Shown here piece by piece: positions 16,149-25,143 of a DNA stretch of 64,000 bases. The position numbers and the translations under genes are program-made. Source of the DNA: RUG572 sp964386385 (GTDB lineage Bacteria > Verrucomicrobiota > Kiritimatiellia > RFP12 > UBA1067); the NCBI GenBank assembly GCA_964386385.1, contig CAYLRN010000014.1:1-64000 (forward strand), given 5' to 3'. How positions within the stretch are numbered: position 1 is the stretch's first letter; each line of letters begins with the position of its first letter. The notes beneath the pieces are model-generated. The model saw nothing but the letters and a program-made list of their open reading frames with translations. It was not told the DNA's origin and did no database searches.

Positions 16149-19100
16149 ATGAGCGGACAATTCAACGAAAACACGCGTGTGCAGGTGCCGGCGGCGATCC
16201 ATCTTTGCCGTCTTGGGTACGCATATCTCGACGCAATCGGAGAAAAGGACTACGAACCGTCCACCAACATTCTCGTGGACGTTTTCCGCAAGTCGGTCTC
16301 GCGCCTCAATCCCGATTTGTCCGAAAGCGGCATCGACGCGCTTCTGTCCGCGCTTGTCCAGACGGCGAAGAACGACGACCTTGGACGCGAATTCTTCACG
16401 AAGGTAACGGCCACAAGCGGTGTGCGGATCATCGATTTCGACAATCCGGACAACAATACATGGCATTGTACCACGGAATTTACGTGCGAGAACCCCGATA
16501 CGCACGACAGTTTCAGGCCGGACATCACCTGTTTCGTGAACGGTCTGCCGCTGGCGTTCATCGAGGTCAAGAAGCCAAACAACCACGAGGGCATGCTTGC
16601 CGAACGCGAGCGCATTGACAGGCGGTTTCGAAACAAGTCGTTCAGGCCATTTCTGAACGTCACGCAGTTGATGGTGTTCTCCAACAACCAAGAATACGAC
16701 ACGACGAACGTTGTCCCTGTCCAGGGGGCGTTTTATGCGACGATAGCCAAGGGGCACGCATTCTTCAACGTGTTCCGCGAGAAAAACCCGAACGTTCTGC
16801 GCGAATCCGGCTACAGCGACCTCATCGACGACGCCGTGCAGAAGACGATACTCAAGCATCGTAATTGCATCCCCATAAGGGAGGATCCGTCATACAGGAC
16901 GAACAAGTCGCCATCGACCCCCACGAACCGGATACTCACTTCAATGCTGTCGCGCAGACGCTTTCTGTTTCTGCTGCGCTATGCGTTCGCCTATGTGGAG
17001 AAAACGGTTGAACTTGCCGACGGCACGAAGGTTGAGAGGCTTGAGAAACATATCATGCGGTATCAGCAGTTCTTCGCCACGCTCGCCCTTCGGCGAAAAC
17101 TCTCCGAGGGCGTCAAGGGCGGCGTGATCTGGCACACGCAGGGCAGCGGCAAGACGGCGTTCGCCTACTACAACGTGAAGTGCCTGACAGACTACTATGC
17201 CGAACGCGGCACAGTCGCGAAGTTCTTCTTCATAGTGGACCGCATCGACCTCCTTGAGCAGTCCGCAGAGGAATTCGCCGCCCGCGGCCTCATGGTCCAG
17301 ACCGTCCAGGGTCGAAATGACCTGATGAAAGCAATCAAGGACAGCCAGCACCTCTACAATTCGGAGGGACGGCCGGAAATCGTCGTCGTGAACATCCAGA
17401 AATTCAAGGAAGACCACACGCCGGTCGTGATCGTGGGCGGCTACAGTACACGACTTCAGCGGATATTCTTCATCGACGAGGCGCATCGCGGCTACAATCC
17501 CAAGGGGTCGTTCCTTGCCAATCTCCTTGAGGCCGACAGGGACGCAATCAAGATTGCCATGACCGGAACACCGCTTCTTTCCGACGAGCGGGCGTCATGG
17601 CGCGTGTTCGGCGACTACATCGACACCTACTACTACGACAAGTCGATTCGTGACGGCTATACCCTCAAGCTGATGCGCGAGGACATCGAGACCGAATATC
17701 GCGAACGCATCTCCAACATTCTCGCCACGCTTGCCAGCGATGTCGAGGTCAGGAAGTCCGACGTAAAAAAGGACAAAATCATCGAGCATCCGAACTATCT
17801 CAACGGACTGCTCGACTACGTCTTCGCCGACATGCGGAAGTTCCGGATACAGAAGGACTGTCCGCACGTGGCCGGCATGATTGTCTGCGAAACGAACCCG
17901 CAGGCCCGCGAACTGCATCGTCTGTTCGTAGCGCGCAACAGGCCGGAGAGCCTGTCGCCCGGCGTTAAGCCGTTCAAGTCCGTTCTCATACTCCATGACG
18001 AGGGCGACAAGGAAGAGCGCAAGGGTTCGATTGCGGAATTCAAGAAAGCGGAGTCGATAGACTTCCTCATCGTCAACAAAATGCTGTTGACGGGTTTTGA
18101 CGCTCCGCGCCTTAAACGCCTCTACCTCTGCCGCAAACTCGACGGACACGACCTTCTTCAGGCATTGACCCGCGTCAACCGTCCGTACCGGGATTTCAGG
18201 TACGGTTACGTCGTCGACTTCGCCGACATCAAGGAGAATTTCGTCGAGACGAACAACCGCTATCTCAAGGAACTTCACGACGCAATCTACGGACGTGACG
18301 GCACGGAGAACTTCGAGGACGACGCCGACCCGGGCGTGCTGCTTGCGTCGAAGGAGGAGATAGAGGCGAAGCTTGAAGACCTCCGCGACACGCTCTTCAT
18401 GTACGAAATCGACGACAGGGAGGTGTTCCGGAAGCAGATCGACGCAGTGGACGACAAATCGCACCTTCAGCGCCTCCGCCGCAGTCTAGAAGAGGCCAAG
18501 GCCCTCATCAACCAGGTTCGCAGCTTCGGCGACGAAGACCTGAAGGAGAGGGTGCGCAACCTCGCTCCGGACGCCGTGCCGCAGCTCCTGGCGGAGGTCA
18601 GCAACCGCATCGAACGCATGAACCTCCTTGAGGGGCTGGACTGTTCCGGTGATGTCGCGGGAATCATAAACGCGGCCCTCTCGCAGATGGAGTTCACGTT
18701 CCGGTGCAAGGGCAAGGAGAAACTGGAGTTTCTGTTCAACGATCTCAAGGAACGCTACCAGAACGTCCGCCATGAATTCGAACAGAATTTCGACCACGGC
18801 GAGGACAGGTACGTCAATCTGCTTTCCGAGTTCAAGTCCTTCTTCCGCGAGCGCGGCTTCGCGCCGCAGACCGTCGCAGAGGCGAAGGAGGCGATTGGGT
18901 ACATGGACGGCGTGATGGTCAAGATACGCGAAATAAACCGCCTGAACGCAATGCTCAAGCGCAAGTACAACGATGACGAGAGGTTCGTCCGGATCCACAA
19001 ACGCATTCGCGAGGAGAACGCCAAGCGTTCCATTCCGCCAGAAAGGCCGATCATCTCCATGCGCGAGGTCGAGGTCATGGAAAATCTCAACCGGGTAAAG

Positions 19101-19292
19101 GACATGATCGACGAGACGGTCTACTACAACGTCCACGTCCTTGGCAATCCGCCCGTCTTCAACCAGGGCGTTCTTCGGGCCGTCAGCTTGAAGCTGGACG
19201 AGATGGACATAAAGGCGTCGCTTGGCGACCGCAAGTTCATCCAGCGGCAGATCGCTGAGGAATACCTGAACGACTACGAACAGGTAGGTTGA
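16149..19292 (+). CDS. hsdR: Type I restriction enzyme subunit R
   Basis: HsdR is the ATP-dependent translocase and nuclease subunit of a type I restriction-modification complex. The 1047-residue product has the N-terminal nuclease domain (PDITCFVNGLPLAFIEVKKPNN, with the E-x-K catalytic pair), then the helicase motor: Walker A HTQGSGKT (about 330-337), IDEAHRG (about 442), MTGTPL and the motif VI-like ALTRVNRPYR, then a helical C-terminal domain that binds the methylase. It looks intact. Its partner hsdM is cut after 68 codons and no hsdS is present, so the system is not functional in this sequence unless partners lie elsewhere. Confidence 0.95.
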   Translation: MSGQFNENTRVQVPAAIHLCRLGYAYLDAIGEKDYEPSTNILVDVFRKSVSRLNPDLSESGIDALLSALVQTAKNDDLGREFFTKVTATSGVRIIDFDNPDNNTWHCTTEFTCENPDTHDSFRPDITCFVNGLPLAFIEVKKPNNHEGMLAERERIDRRFRNKSFRPFLNVTQLMVFSNNQEYDTTNVVPVQGAFYATIAKGHAFFNVFREKNPNVLRESGYSDLIDDAVQKTILKHRNCIPIREDPSYRTNKSPSTPTNRILTSMLSRRRFLFLLRYAFAYVEKTVELADGTKVERLEKHIMRYQQFFATLALRRKLSEGVKGGVIWHTQGSGKTAFAYYNVKCLTDYYAERGTVAKFFFIVDRIDLLEQSAEEFAARGLMVQTVQGRNDLMKAIKDSQHLYNSEGRPEIVVVNIQKFKEDHTPVVIVGGYSTRLQRIFFIDEAHRGYNPKGSFLANLLEADRDAIKIAMTGTPLLSDERASWRVFGDYIDTYYYDKSIRDGYTLKLMREDIETEYRERISNILATLASDVEVRKSDVKKDKIIEHPNYLNGLLDYVFADMRKFRIQKDCPHVAGMIVCETNPQARELHRLFVARNRPESLSPGVKPFKSVLILHDEGDKEERKGSIAEFKKAESIDFLIVNKMLLTGFDAPRLKRLYLCRKLDGHDLLQALTRVNRPYRDFRYGYVVDFADIKENFVETNNRYLKELHDAIYGRDGTENFEDDADPGVLLASKEEIEAKLEDLRDTLFMYEIDDREVFRKQIDAVDDKSHLQRLRRSLEEAKALINQVRSFGDEDLKERVRNLAPDAVPQLLAEVSNRIERMNLLEGLDCSGDVAGIINAALSQMEFTFRCKGKEKLEFLFNDLKERYQNVRHEFEQNFDHGEDRYVNLLSEFKSFFRERGFAPQTVAEAKEAIGYMDGVMVKIREINRLNAMLKRKYNDDERFVRIHKRIREENAKRSIPPERPIISMREVEVMENLNRVKDMIDETVYYNVHVLGNPPVFNQGVLRAVSLKLDEMDIKASLGDRKFIQRQIAEEYLNDYEQVG

Positions 19293-19317
19293 TATCGTCG
19301 CCGCCATACGCTACAAT
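19289..19317 (+). promoter_or_regulatory. Promoter of hsdM
   Basis: TTGATA (19289-19294), a 17-bp spacer and TACAAT (19312-19317). The -35 box overlaps the hsdR stop codon, so hsdM had its own promoter. Confidence 0.55.
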
Positions 19318-19338
19318 CACGCGAAAGGATTTTGAAAG

Positions 19339-19563
19339 ATGTCAGATGGAATCATAGAACGGTCGACGAAGGAACTTATCGATTCGCTCAAGCAGTCGTG
19401 CGGCAGCTTCGGTCTCGGAAACGACGGCAACGAATACAAGATCATCGTGCAGGTGTTCCTGTACAAGTACTTCAACGACAAGTTCGGCTACGAGGCGAAG
19501 AAAGTCCCCGGCTACGGCGAACGCCTCAAGGCCAAGGAAAAATGGGCTCTACTCCGAATCTAG
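19339..19563 (+). pseudogene. hsdM: HsdM N-terminal fragment, cut by an insertion sequence
   Basis: The frame starts MSDGIIERSTKELIDSLKQS and continues with FLYKYFNDKFGYEAKK, the helical N-terminal domain of type I N6-adenine methyltransferases. Sixty-eight codons are native. At 19544 the left inverted repeat of the insertion sequence begins and six codons later the frame stops. The catalytic methyltransferase domain is not found on the other side of the element. An AAAGGA ribosome site precedes the ATG. Confidence 0.85.
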
Positions 19564-20866
19564 TGGAAATGGGAGAAGGGGTTGGGCGTGTCCAGCTGCA
19601 GTTTGCCGGCGACAAGATATATCATCGACACAAAGCCTTCGTACGTGCGGAATCCCCTGGCCTTGCGCTTTGCCGCCTGCACCATTGAGTTTATCCCCTC
19701 GCATATCGCGTTCGTCAGCCTGTCCGTGAAGTGGGCGAGGATGCCCGCCCTGTGGCGCATGAGCGTCGCGGCGGCCTCCTTCATCGGCTCAAGCCTGCAC
19801 CGGCGCATCCACGAGTGCAGGGCGCCGAACGCCGTCTCCGCCTCGCCGACGCTCCCGGAGGCGTAGAAGCCGTCAAGGGCGGCGACGATCCTTGCCGCCC
19901 GCCCCGTCCTCGGATACGCCTTCGACAGCGTCCGGAGCGCCGCCAACTGCCCGTCGTCCAGCGTGTCGCGGCGCTTCATGAACAGCCGCCGCCCCCGGAA
20001 GAGCGCCTTCCCGTCCGCAGTCGTCCTCTGCTCCTCCCTGCGCACCTCGTCGAGGGCGTCGAGGACCACCTTCTTGACATGGTACTTGTCTATCACCCCA
20101 ACCGCGTTCGGGAAGTTCGCGGATATGGCCGGCAGGAACGCCCTGGACATGTCGCTCGTGACGGAGCGCACGTTCCCGGCGTCACCGCCCCTCGCCTCCA
20201 GCTTCCTGCGGAACTCCGCGACGGCCTCGCCGTCACGTCCCGGCTGCACGTCGACCACCGACCTCGCCCATGCGTCGACGACGAGGGTGACGTAGTCGTG
20301 CCCTCGCCTGAAGGACGTCTCGTCGATGGCGAGGTGCGCGACCGACGCAAGCGACCTGGTCCCCTCCGCCCTCCCGACCCAGTGCGAGAGCATCGAGGCG
20401 AGCGACTTCTCGTCGCACCGGAGGACTTCGGAGACCCTCCTTCTCGGCATGTCCGCCATCAGAAGCATGGCGTAGCCCTCGAAGAGCAGCGTGAACCGCG
20501 AACGCGGACGCTCGAACGGCGCGTTCACCTGCCTGACGCCGCACTTCGGGCAGACGACCCGCGGCCGGCGACAGTGGACAAGCGTCGGGAAGAACATGCA
20601 GTCGCCGTGCCGCCAGACTCTCTCGCACGGCTCATGGCCGTAACGCGAACTCTTCGTGCCGCACTTCGGGCAGACGAATTCGGCGTCCTTGCGGACTCCG
20701 ACGAAAACGTGCACTTCGCGCCTGCCCTCGTCGAACCGGGCGCCGTCCACGAACCAGGGATCCCTCAGGTCCAGTGGCCCGGCGATCATTCTTGCAAAGC
20801 TGTCTGTCATGCGCGTATTTTACCCCAACCCCTTCTCCCATTTCCACTAGATTCGGAGTAGAGCCC
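19544..20866. mobile_element. ISL3-like insertion sequence, 1323 bp
   Basis: A complete element with perfect 43-bp terminal inverted repeats at 19544-19586 and 20824-20866 (outer end GGGCTCTACTCCGAATC) and one transposase gene on the minus strand. ISL3 elements normally create an 8-bp target duplication. The flanking octamers here are GGAAAAAT and GAAAACAT, which agree at only six of eight positions. The two flanks belong to different genes. This copy is therefore not a simple insertion; it marks a recombination or an assembly join. Confidence 0.9.
19560..20810 (-). CDS. ISL3-family transposase
   Basis: A 416-residue DDE transposase. The N-terminus has zinc-ribbon pairs (CPKCG twice, 36 residues or more apart, with further cysteines) and a helix-turn-helix around RRRVSEVLRCDEKS. 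The catalytic core shows AIDETSFRRGHDYVTLVVD, TSDMSRAF and a terminal HSWMRRCR...AICEGINSMVQAAKRKARGF block typical of ISL3. No frameshift or premature stop is present, so it may be active. The C-terminal codons overlap the left terminal repeat. Confidence 0.92.
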   Translation of the reverse strand: MTDSFARMIAGPLDLRDPWFVDGARFDEGRREVHVFVGVRKDAEFVCPKCGTKSSRYGHEPCERVWRHGDCMFFPTLVHCRRPRVVCPKCGVRQVNAPFERPRSRFTLLFEGYAMLLMADMPRRRVSEVLRCDEKSLASMLSHWVGRAEGTRSLASVAHLAIDETSFRRGHDYVTLVVDAWARSVVDVQPGRDGEAVAEFRRKLEARGGDAGNVRSVTSDMSRAFLPAISANFPNAVGVIDKYHVKKVVLDALDEVRREEQRTTADGKALFRGRRLFMKRRDTLDDGQLAALRTLSKAYPRTGRAARIVAALDGFYASGSVGEAETAFGALHSWMRRCRLEPMKEAAATLMRHRAGILAHFTDRLTNAICEGINSMVQAAKRKARGFRTYEGFVSMIYLVAGKLQLDTPNPFSHFH

Positions 20867-21568
20867 GAAAACATGAACATGGCGTTCGAGGGATGCACGA
20901 GCCTTAAGTCCGTGAAGTTTAAAGACGGCGTGACGGCAGTCGGATGGCGGGCGTTCTACGGCTGCAGCAACTTGGAGTCCGTCGAGTTCAACGACAAGAT
21001 GACGTGGTTTGCCGCCTGCGCATTCGATGGCTGCAGCAGCCTGAAGTCGCTGACGATTCCATCGAGCCTGGAACTGCTCAGCGACGATGCGTTCAGGGGC
21101 TGCACCGGACTGACGTCCGTGGCGTTTCTCGCGGAGGACGTGGAGATCTTCGACAGGTATGGCTCGTACACGCCCTTTAGCGGATGCACCGGGATTAAGT
21201 CGGTGACGCTTTCGCAGTTTGCGGCGGCGAAATTCAGGAACCTGTTCAGCGCCAGCGCGAAGTCCGTCACGGACGTCAAGATCGTTGATGGCGCGACGAA
21301 TGTCGCCGGGGGCGCTTTCAACGGCTGTACCGGCGGGTTCTCGCTCTGGAGCGCGACGGAGGACGGCGCGAAGCAGAAGGAGATCACCGGCTACAAGGCG
21401 TATGGCGTCCTCCTTCTCGCCCGCGATCCGTATGCGCCGCTTGACGAAGGCGTCATCGCGCCCGGCTTCGCGACGAAGAAGGTCAAGTCGACCTACCTCG
21501 ACGAAAAGGGGAAGAAGAAGACAGTGACGTGGCCATTCTCCGCGCCGTTCAACGTGGTTGCGGAGTGA
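20867..21568 (+). pseudogene. BspA-like leucine-rich repeat protein, 5'-truncated
   Basis: Immediately after the right IS end an open frame encodes at least four LRR_5/BspA repeats of the form GCTSLKSVKF...AFYGCSNLESVEF...AFDGCSSLKSLTIP...AFRGCTGLTSV, followed by a C-terminal domain ending FNVVAE. These proteins are secreted or surface-bound in gut and oral bacteria. Start codon and signal peptide are missing, removed at the IS boundary. Translation could only begin at internal ATGs (20873, 20879). The frame is otherwise intact, which suggests a recent event. Confidence 0.8.
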
Positions 21569-22063
<495 letters not shown>

Positions 22064-22071
22064 GAACTCAA

Positions 22072-22100
22072 TTGCCCAACTCGGTCGGATGTGCTAGAAT
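22072..22100 (+). promoter_or_regulatory. Promoter of the parA-partner gene
   Basis: TTGCCC (22072-22077), a 17-bp spacer and TAGAAT (22095-22100). The ATGs at 22103 and 22109 follow within nine bases, so the message is leaderless or nearly so. Confidence 0.6.
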
Positions 22101-22108
22101 CAATGGCA

Positions 22109-22807
22109 ATGTCCTCAAGGAATAGACAGTTCGATTTCTGGTACGCTGTTCACAACACGAACATCGTCCACCATCCCTCGCGCGCGCTGGAGACGTTCGG
22201 CGCCACGCGCATAAGCTATCGCCATCTTGCGGAGCTGCCGGACTGCCCCGGCAAGGTCCGCATCCGCGAGGGTCTGCTTGAGGCCCGCAAGCCGGCGATC
22301 CTAATGCCGGACGCATATGCGGAGGAGGACACGGAGGGCTTCGGCGAGGAGGCGCGCAGATATCTTGAGTTCCTGAAGTCGCAGAGCCGGGACGTCCGAA
22401 TCCTGCGCTACGGCTACCGTCTTGTGCAGGAGGCGTTCTCGGAGCAGATAGTCTCCGACTCCATGGACGCCGTGACCGCGCGCGCGGTGGAGGACGTGCG
22501 CCTGAGGCGCGACGACTTCTCCGCCGTGATACAGGGCGTGGACGAACCATGGGACGTGTCGCTGATCCACTTCTTCTGGCTTCACGTGAACGCCTCCGCC
22601 CCGGTGAACGTGCGCGAGTTCGAGGCGGCGCGCCGGAGAGAGGCGGACGAGGGCATGCCGCCGGACGTGCGCAGCGAGGTGGAGCGCGCGTTCGCCAGCG
22701 CGGAGGCGAACCCCGGCCTTCTCAAGGACCTCGGCGCGCTGCTGCGGAGGAAAGGCGTTTTCGACAGGTATCAGGACAGGTTCTTCAGTCTCGTGAGGCG
22801 AACGTAG
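22109..22807 (+). CDS. Conserved protein upstream of parA, function unknown
   Basis: A soluble product of 232 residues beginning MSSRNRQFDFWYAVHNTNIVHHPSRALETFGAT. No signal peptide, membrane segment or known catalytic motif is visible. The middle (FLKSQSRDVRILRYGYRLVQEAF) and C-terminal halves look helical. It ends one base before the parA start, so the two are translationally linked; a role in chromosome or plasmid segregation, or in regulating parA, is an inference from position only. The start at 22109 fits the promoter better than 22103, which lies nearer the -10 box. Confidence 0.6.
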   Translation: MSSRNRQFDFWYAVHNTNIVHHPSRALETFGATRISYRHLAELPDCPGKVRIREGLLEARKPAILMPDAYAEEDTEGFGEEARRYLEFLKSQSRDVRILRYGYRLVQEAFSEQIVSDSMDAVTARAVEDVRLRRDDFSAVIQGVDEPWDVSLIHFFWLHVNASAPVNVREFEAARRREADEGMPPDVRSEVERAFASAEANPGLLKDLGALLRRKGVFDRYQDRFFSLVRRT

Positions 22808-22808
22808 A

Positions 22809-23702
22809 ATGGACGCGAAAATAAACACAAGGGTCATCGCAGTTGCAAACCAGAAGGGCGGCGTGGGCAAGACGACCACGGTGGTGAATCTCGCCGCCGC
22901 GCTATCGAAGGCCCATCGCACCGTGCTGGTGATAGACCTGGACCCGCAGGCGAACGCCACGACGGGCCTCGGGCTTCAGCCGCAGGAGGGCGTGTCGCTC
23001 TATCCGTGCCTCATAGGCACGGCGCAGATCGCGGACATGATACAGCCCACGCCGTACGACAACCTGAACGTCATTCCGTCCGAGGTGAACCTGTCCGGCT
23101 CGGAAATCGACCTCGCCCAGCGGCCGGACCGCCTGGCCGTCGTCCGCAACGTCCTGCAGACGATTCGCGACGCGAACGTCTTCGACTACATTCTCCTGGA
23201 CTGCCCGCCCTCGCTCGGCATCCTCATGACGTCCACGCTCGCCGCGGCGGACGGCATTCTCGTGCCGATGCAGGCCGAGTACTACGCGCTCGAGGGGCTG
23301 TCCACGATGACGAACCTGATTGAACGCCTCAAGGCCGGCGGCGCGAACCCCGCGCTGGAGCTCAACGGCATTCTCATGACGATGGTCGACATGCGCACCC
23401 GCCTGTCGGCCGACGTGATCGAGGAGGTCAAGGGCCATTTCGGCGGCAAGGTGTTCGAGAACATGATTCCAAGGAACGTGCGCACTTCGGAGGCGCCGAG
23501 CTTCGGCCAGCCCGTCGTGTTCTACGACCCTTCATGCCGCGGAGCGGAGGCCTATCGCGCGTTCGCCCGCGAATTCATGCGCCGGAATCCGACGCGCGGG
23601 GAGTCCGCGCGCCTGCCGGACGAAACGACCGAACCCGCCGAGGCAGTCGTCAGGGACGATGCGTCAGGGGCGGACGGCGGCGAAGCGGCGGCGGGAGACT
23701 GA
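22809..23702 (+). CDS. parA: ParA/Soj-family partition ATPase
   Basis: A 297-residue deviant Walker ATPase. The opening VIAVANQKGGVGKTTT carries the signature lysine and P-loop (residues 15-23); VIDLDPQANATTG and ILLDCPPSLG are the A' and B motifs; the length and the NLIERLKAG region match chromosomal Soj. ParA proteins bind DNA non-specifically in the ATP form and move ParB-parS complexes. No parB is adjacent; instead an unknown gene precedes it by one base. The C-terminal tail (after about 265) is Ala/Glu/Gly-rich and not conserved. Confidence 0.93.
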   Translation: MDAKINTRVIAVANQKGGVGKTTTVVNLAAALSKAHRTVLVIDLDPQANATTGLGLQPQEGVSLYPCLIGTAQIADMIQPTPYDNLNVIPSEVNLSGSEIDLAQRPDRLAVVRNVLQTIRDANVFDYILLDCPPSLGILMTSTLAAADGILVPMQAEYYALEGLSTMTNLIERLKAGGANPALELNGILMTMVDMRTRLSADVIEEVKGHFGGKVFENMIPRNVRTSEAPSFGQPVVFYDPSCRGAEAYRAFAREFMRRNPTRGESARLPDETTEPAEAVVRDDASGADGGEAAAGD

Positions 23703-23727
23703 CGCCATGTAGAGAAGGGAGGCGGCT

Positions 23728-25125
23728 ATGCTGTGCACCACAAGAAGGCTCTTTCTCGGCGGGGCGGCGGCGTTCGCCGCGACGGGCGGCGCGAGGGCAG
23801 CCGCCGCGGGCGTCAGGGCGGACGACGACTTCACGTGGGAGAAGCCCGACGGCACGGCCACCGATTCCGTGATGGCGCGGCGGATCTACCTCGACCTTTC
23901 CGGACGCATCCCCACGAAGGCCGAGGCCATCGCCTACTTCGCGTCCGACGACGAGCGCAAGCGCGAGCGCCTGGTGGAGGAGCGTCTGGCGTCGAAGGAG
24001 TTCGTCGACTACTGGACGATGCGCTTCTGCGACGTCCTTCGCGTAAAAAGCGAATTCCCGGTCAACCTATGGCCGAACGCGGTCTACGCCTACCATGCGC
24101 GGATCCGCTCCTTCGTCGAGCGCGACGAGCCGTGGGACGCCTTCGCGCGCGCGCTTCTCGCCGCGAGGGGCAGCAACTTCCGCGACGCCGAGGTGAACTT
24201 CTTCCGCGCCACGAGCAGACGCGACCCAGACGGCTGGGCGGAGGCGACGGCGCAGACGTTCCTGGGCATTCCGCCTGACCGTCTTCCCGCGTCGCTCCGC
24301 TCGGAGATTGCGGCGCATTTCGCGAACCTGAAGATCAAGGACACGCGGGAGTGGAAGGAGGAGGTCGTCTATTCCGACGGGCCGGACAGGCGCGCCGAGC
24401 TGTGCGACGAACTGTTCGTCCGCCGCCGCGACGAGGTGGAGTCCGCATTCCATTCGCTCGTCCGCTCCTGGGTCTTCGGCGGAGACGGCCGCGACGGCGT
24501 GCGCGACTGCGGCGGCGGGATGCGCCTCAGGGACGTCGTGCGCGGAATCGTGATGTCGGACGAATACGCGCGCGGCTCCGTCACTGGCGGCTTCCCGGCG
24601 CGGCGGCTGGACGCGGAGGTGCTTGACGACGTCCTCTGTGAACTGAGCGGAACGGGGCGCGACTACCAGTCGCCCGCGCCGGAGCCGTTCACGTTCCTGC
24701 CGCCGGACAGGCCGACCGTGTGCATCGAGGACGGCTCGATCTCAAGCGGATTCCTCACGCTCTTCGGACGTCCCGCGCGCGACACCGGCCTCCCGTCCGA
24801 ACGAAGCCTCGATGTCACCGCGAAGCAGCGGCTCTACATGTACAACTCCGCGAAGCTGGACCGGCAGCTGTCGCGGATTGTCTCCGGCGGACGGCAGGTT
24901 CCCGGGCGGAAGCCGTACGTCTCCGGGATGCCCTTTCTCCAGCGCGTGGACGACCTCTACTGGCGCGTCCTCTCCCGCGCCCCGACGCAGCGCGAGCGCG
25001 ATTGCGTCCTGGCGCTCATGCGCAGCCGCGAGAAGGGGCCGAGGAGCAAGTCGCGCTGGTGGGACACCCTGCGCGATCTGGCGTGGTGTCTCGTGAACAC
25101 CGGCGAATTCCTTTTCCGCACGTGA
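23728..25125 (+). CDS. DUF1549/DUF1553 protein
   Basis: A 465-residue exported protein with a Tat-like signal (TRRLFLGGAAAFAATG). The DUF1549 block is ARRIYLDLSGRIPTKAEAIAYFASDD...LVEERLASKEFVDYW; the DUF1553 block toward the C-terminus includes VDDLYWRVLSRAPTQRERD and LAWCLVNTGEFLFR. These domains are characteristic of Planctomycetes and Verrucomicrobia and are nearly always followed by a DUF1501 gene, as here (gap 18 bases). The biochemical role is unknown; a link to extracellular polysaccharide use is proposed for the family. GGGAGG precedes the ATG. Confidence 0.85.
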   Translation: MLCTTRRLFLGGAAAFAATGGARAAAAGVRADDDFTWEKPDGTATDSVMARRIYLDLSGRIPTKAEAIAYFASDDERKRERLVEERLASKEFVDYWTMRFCDVLRVKSEFPVNLWPNAVYAYHARIRSFVERDEPWDAFARALLAARGSNFRDAEVNFFRATSRRDPDGWAEATAQTFLGIPPDRLPASLRSEIAAHFANLKIKDTREWKEEVVYSDGPDRRAELCDELFVRRRDEVESAFHSLVRSWVFGGDGRDGVRDCGGGMRLRDVVRGIVMSDEYARGSVTGGFPARRLDAEVLDDVLCELSGTGRDYQSPAPEPFTFLPPDRPTVCIEDGSISSGFLTLFGRPARDTGLPSERSLDVTAKQRLYMYNSAKLDRQLSRIVSGGRQVPGRKPYVSGMPFLQRVDDLYWRVLSRAPTQRERDCVLALMRSREKGPRSKSRWWDTLRDLAWCLVNTGEFLFRT

Positions 25126-25143
25126 ACACGGAGGGATACGGAC

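Noticed and set aside
19536..20874. Simple ISL3 insertion with an 8-bp target duplication
   Set aside because: The flanking octamers differ at two positions, and the flanks are two different genes.
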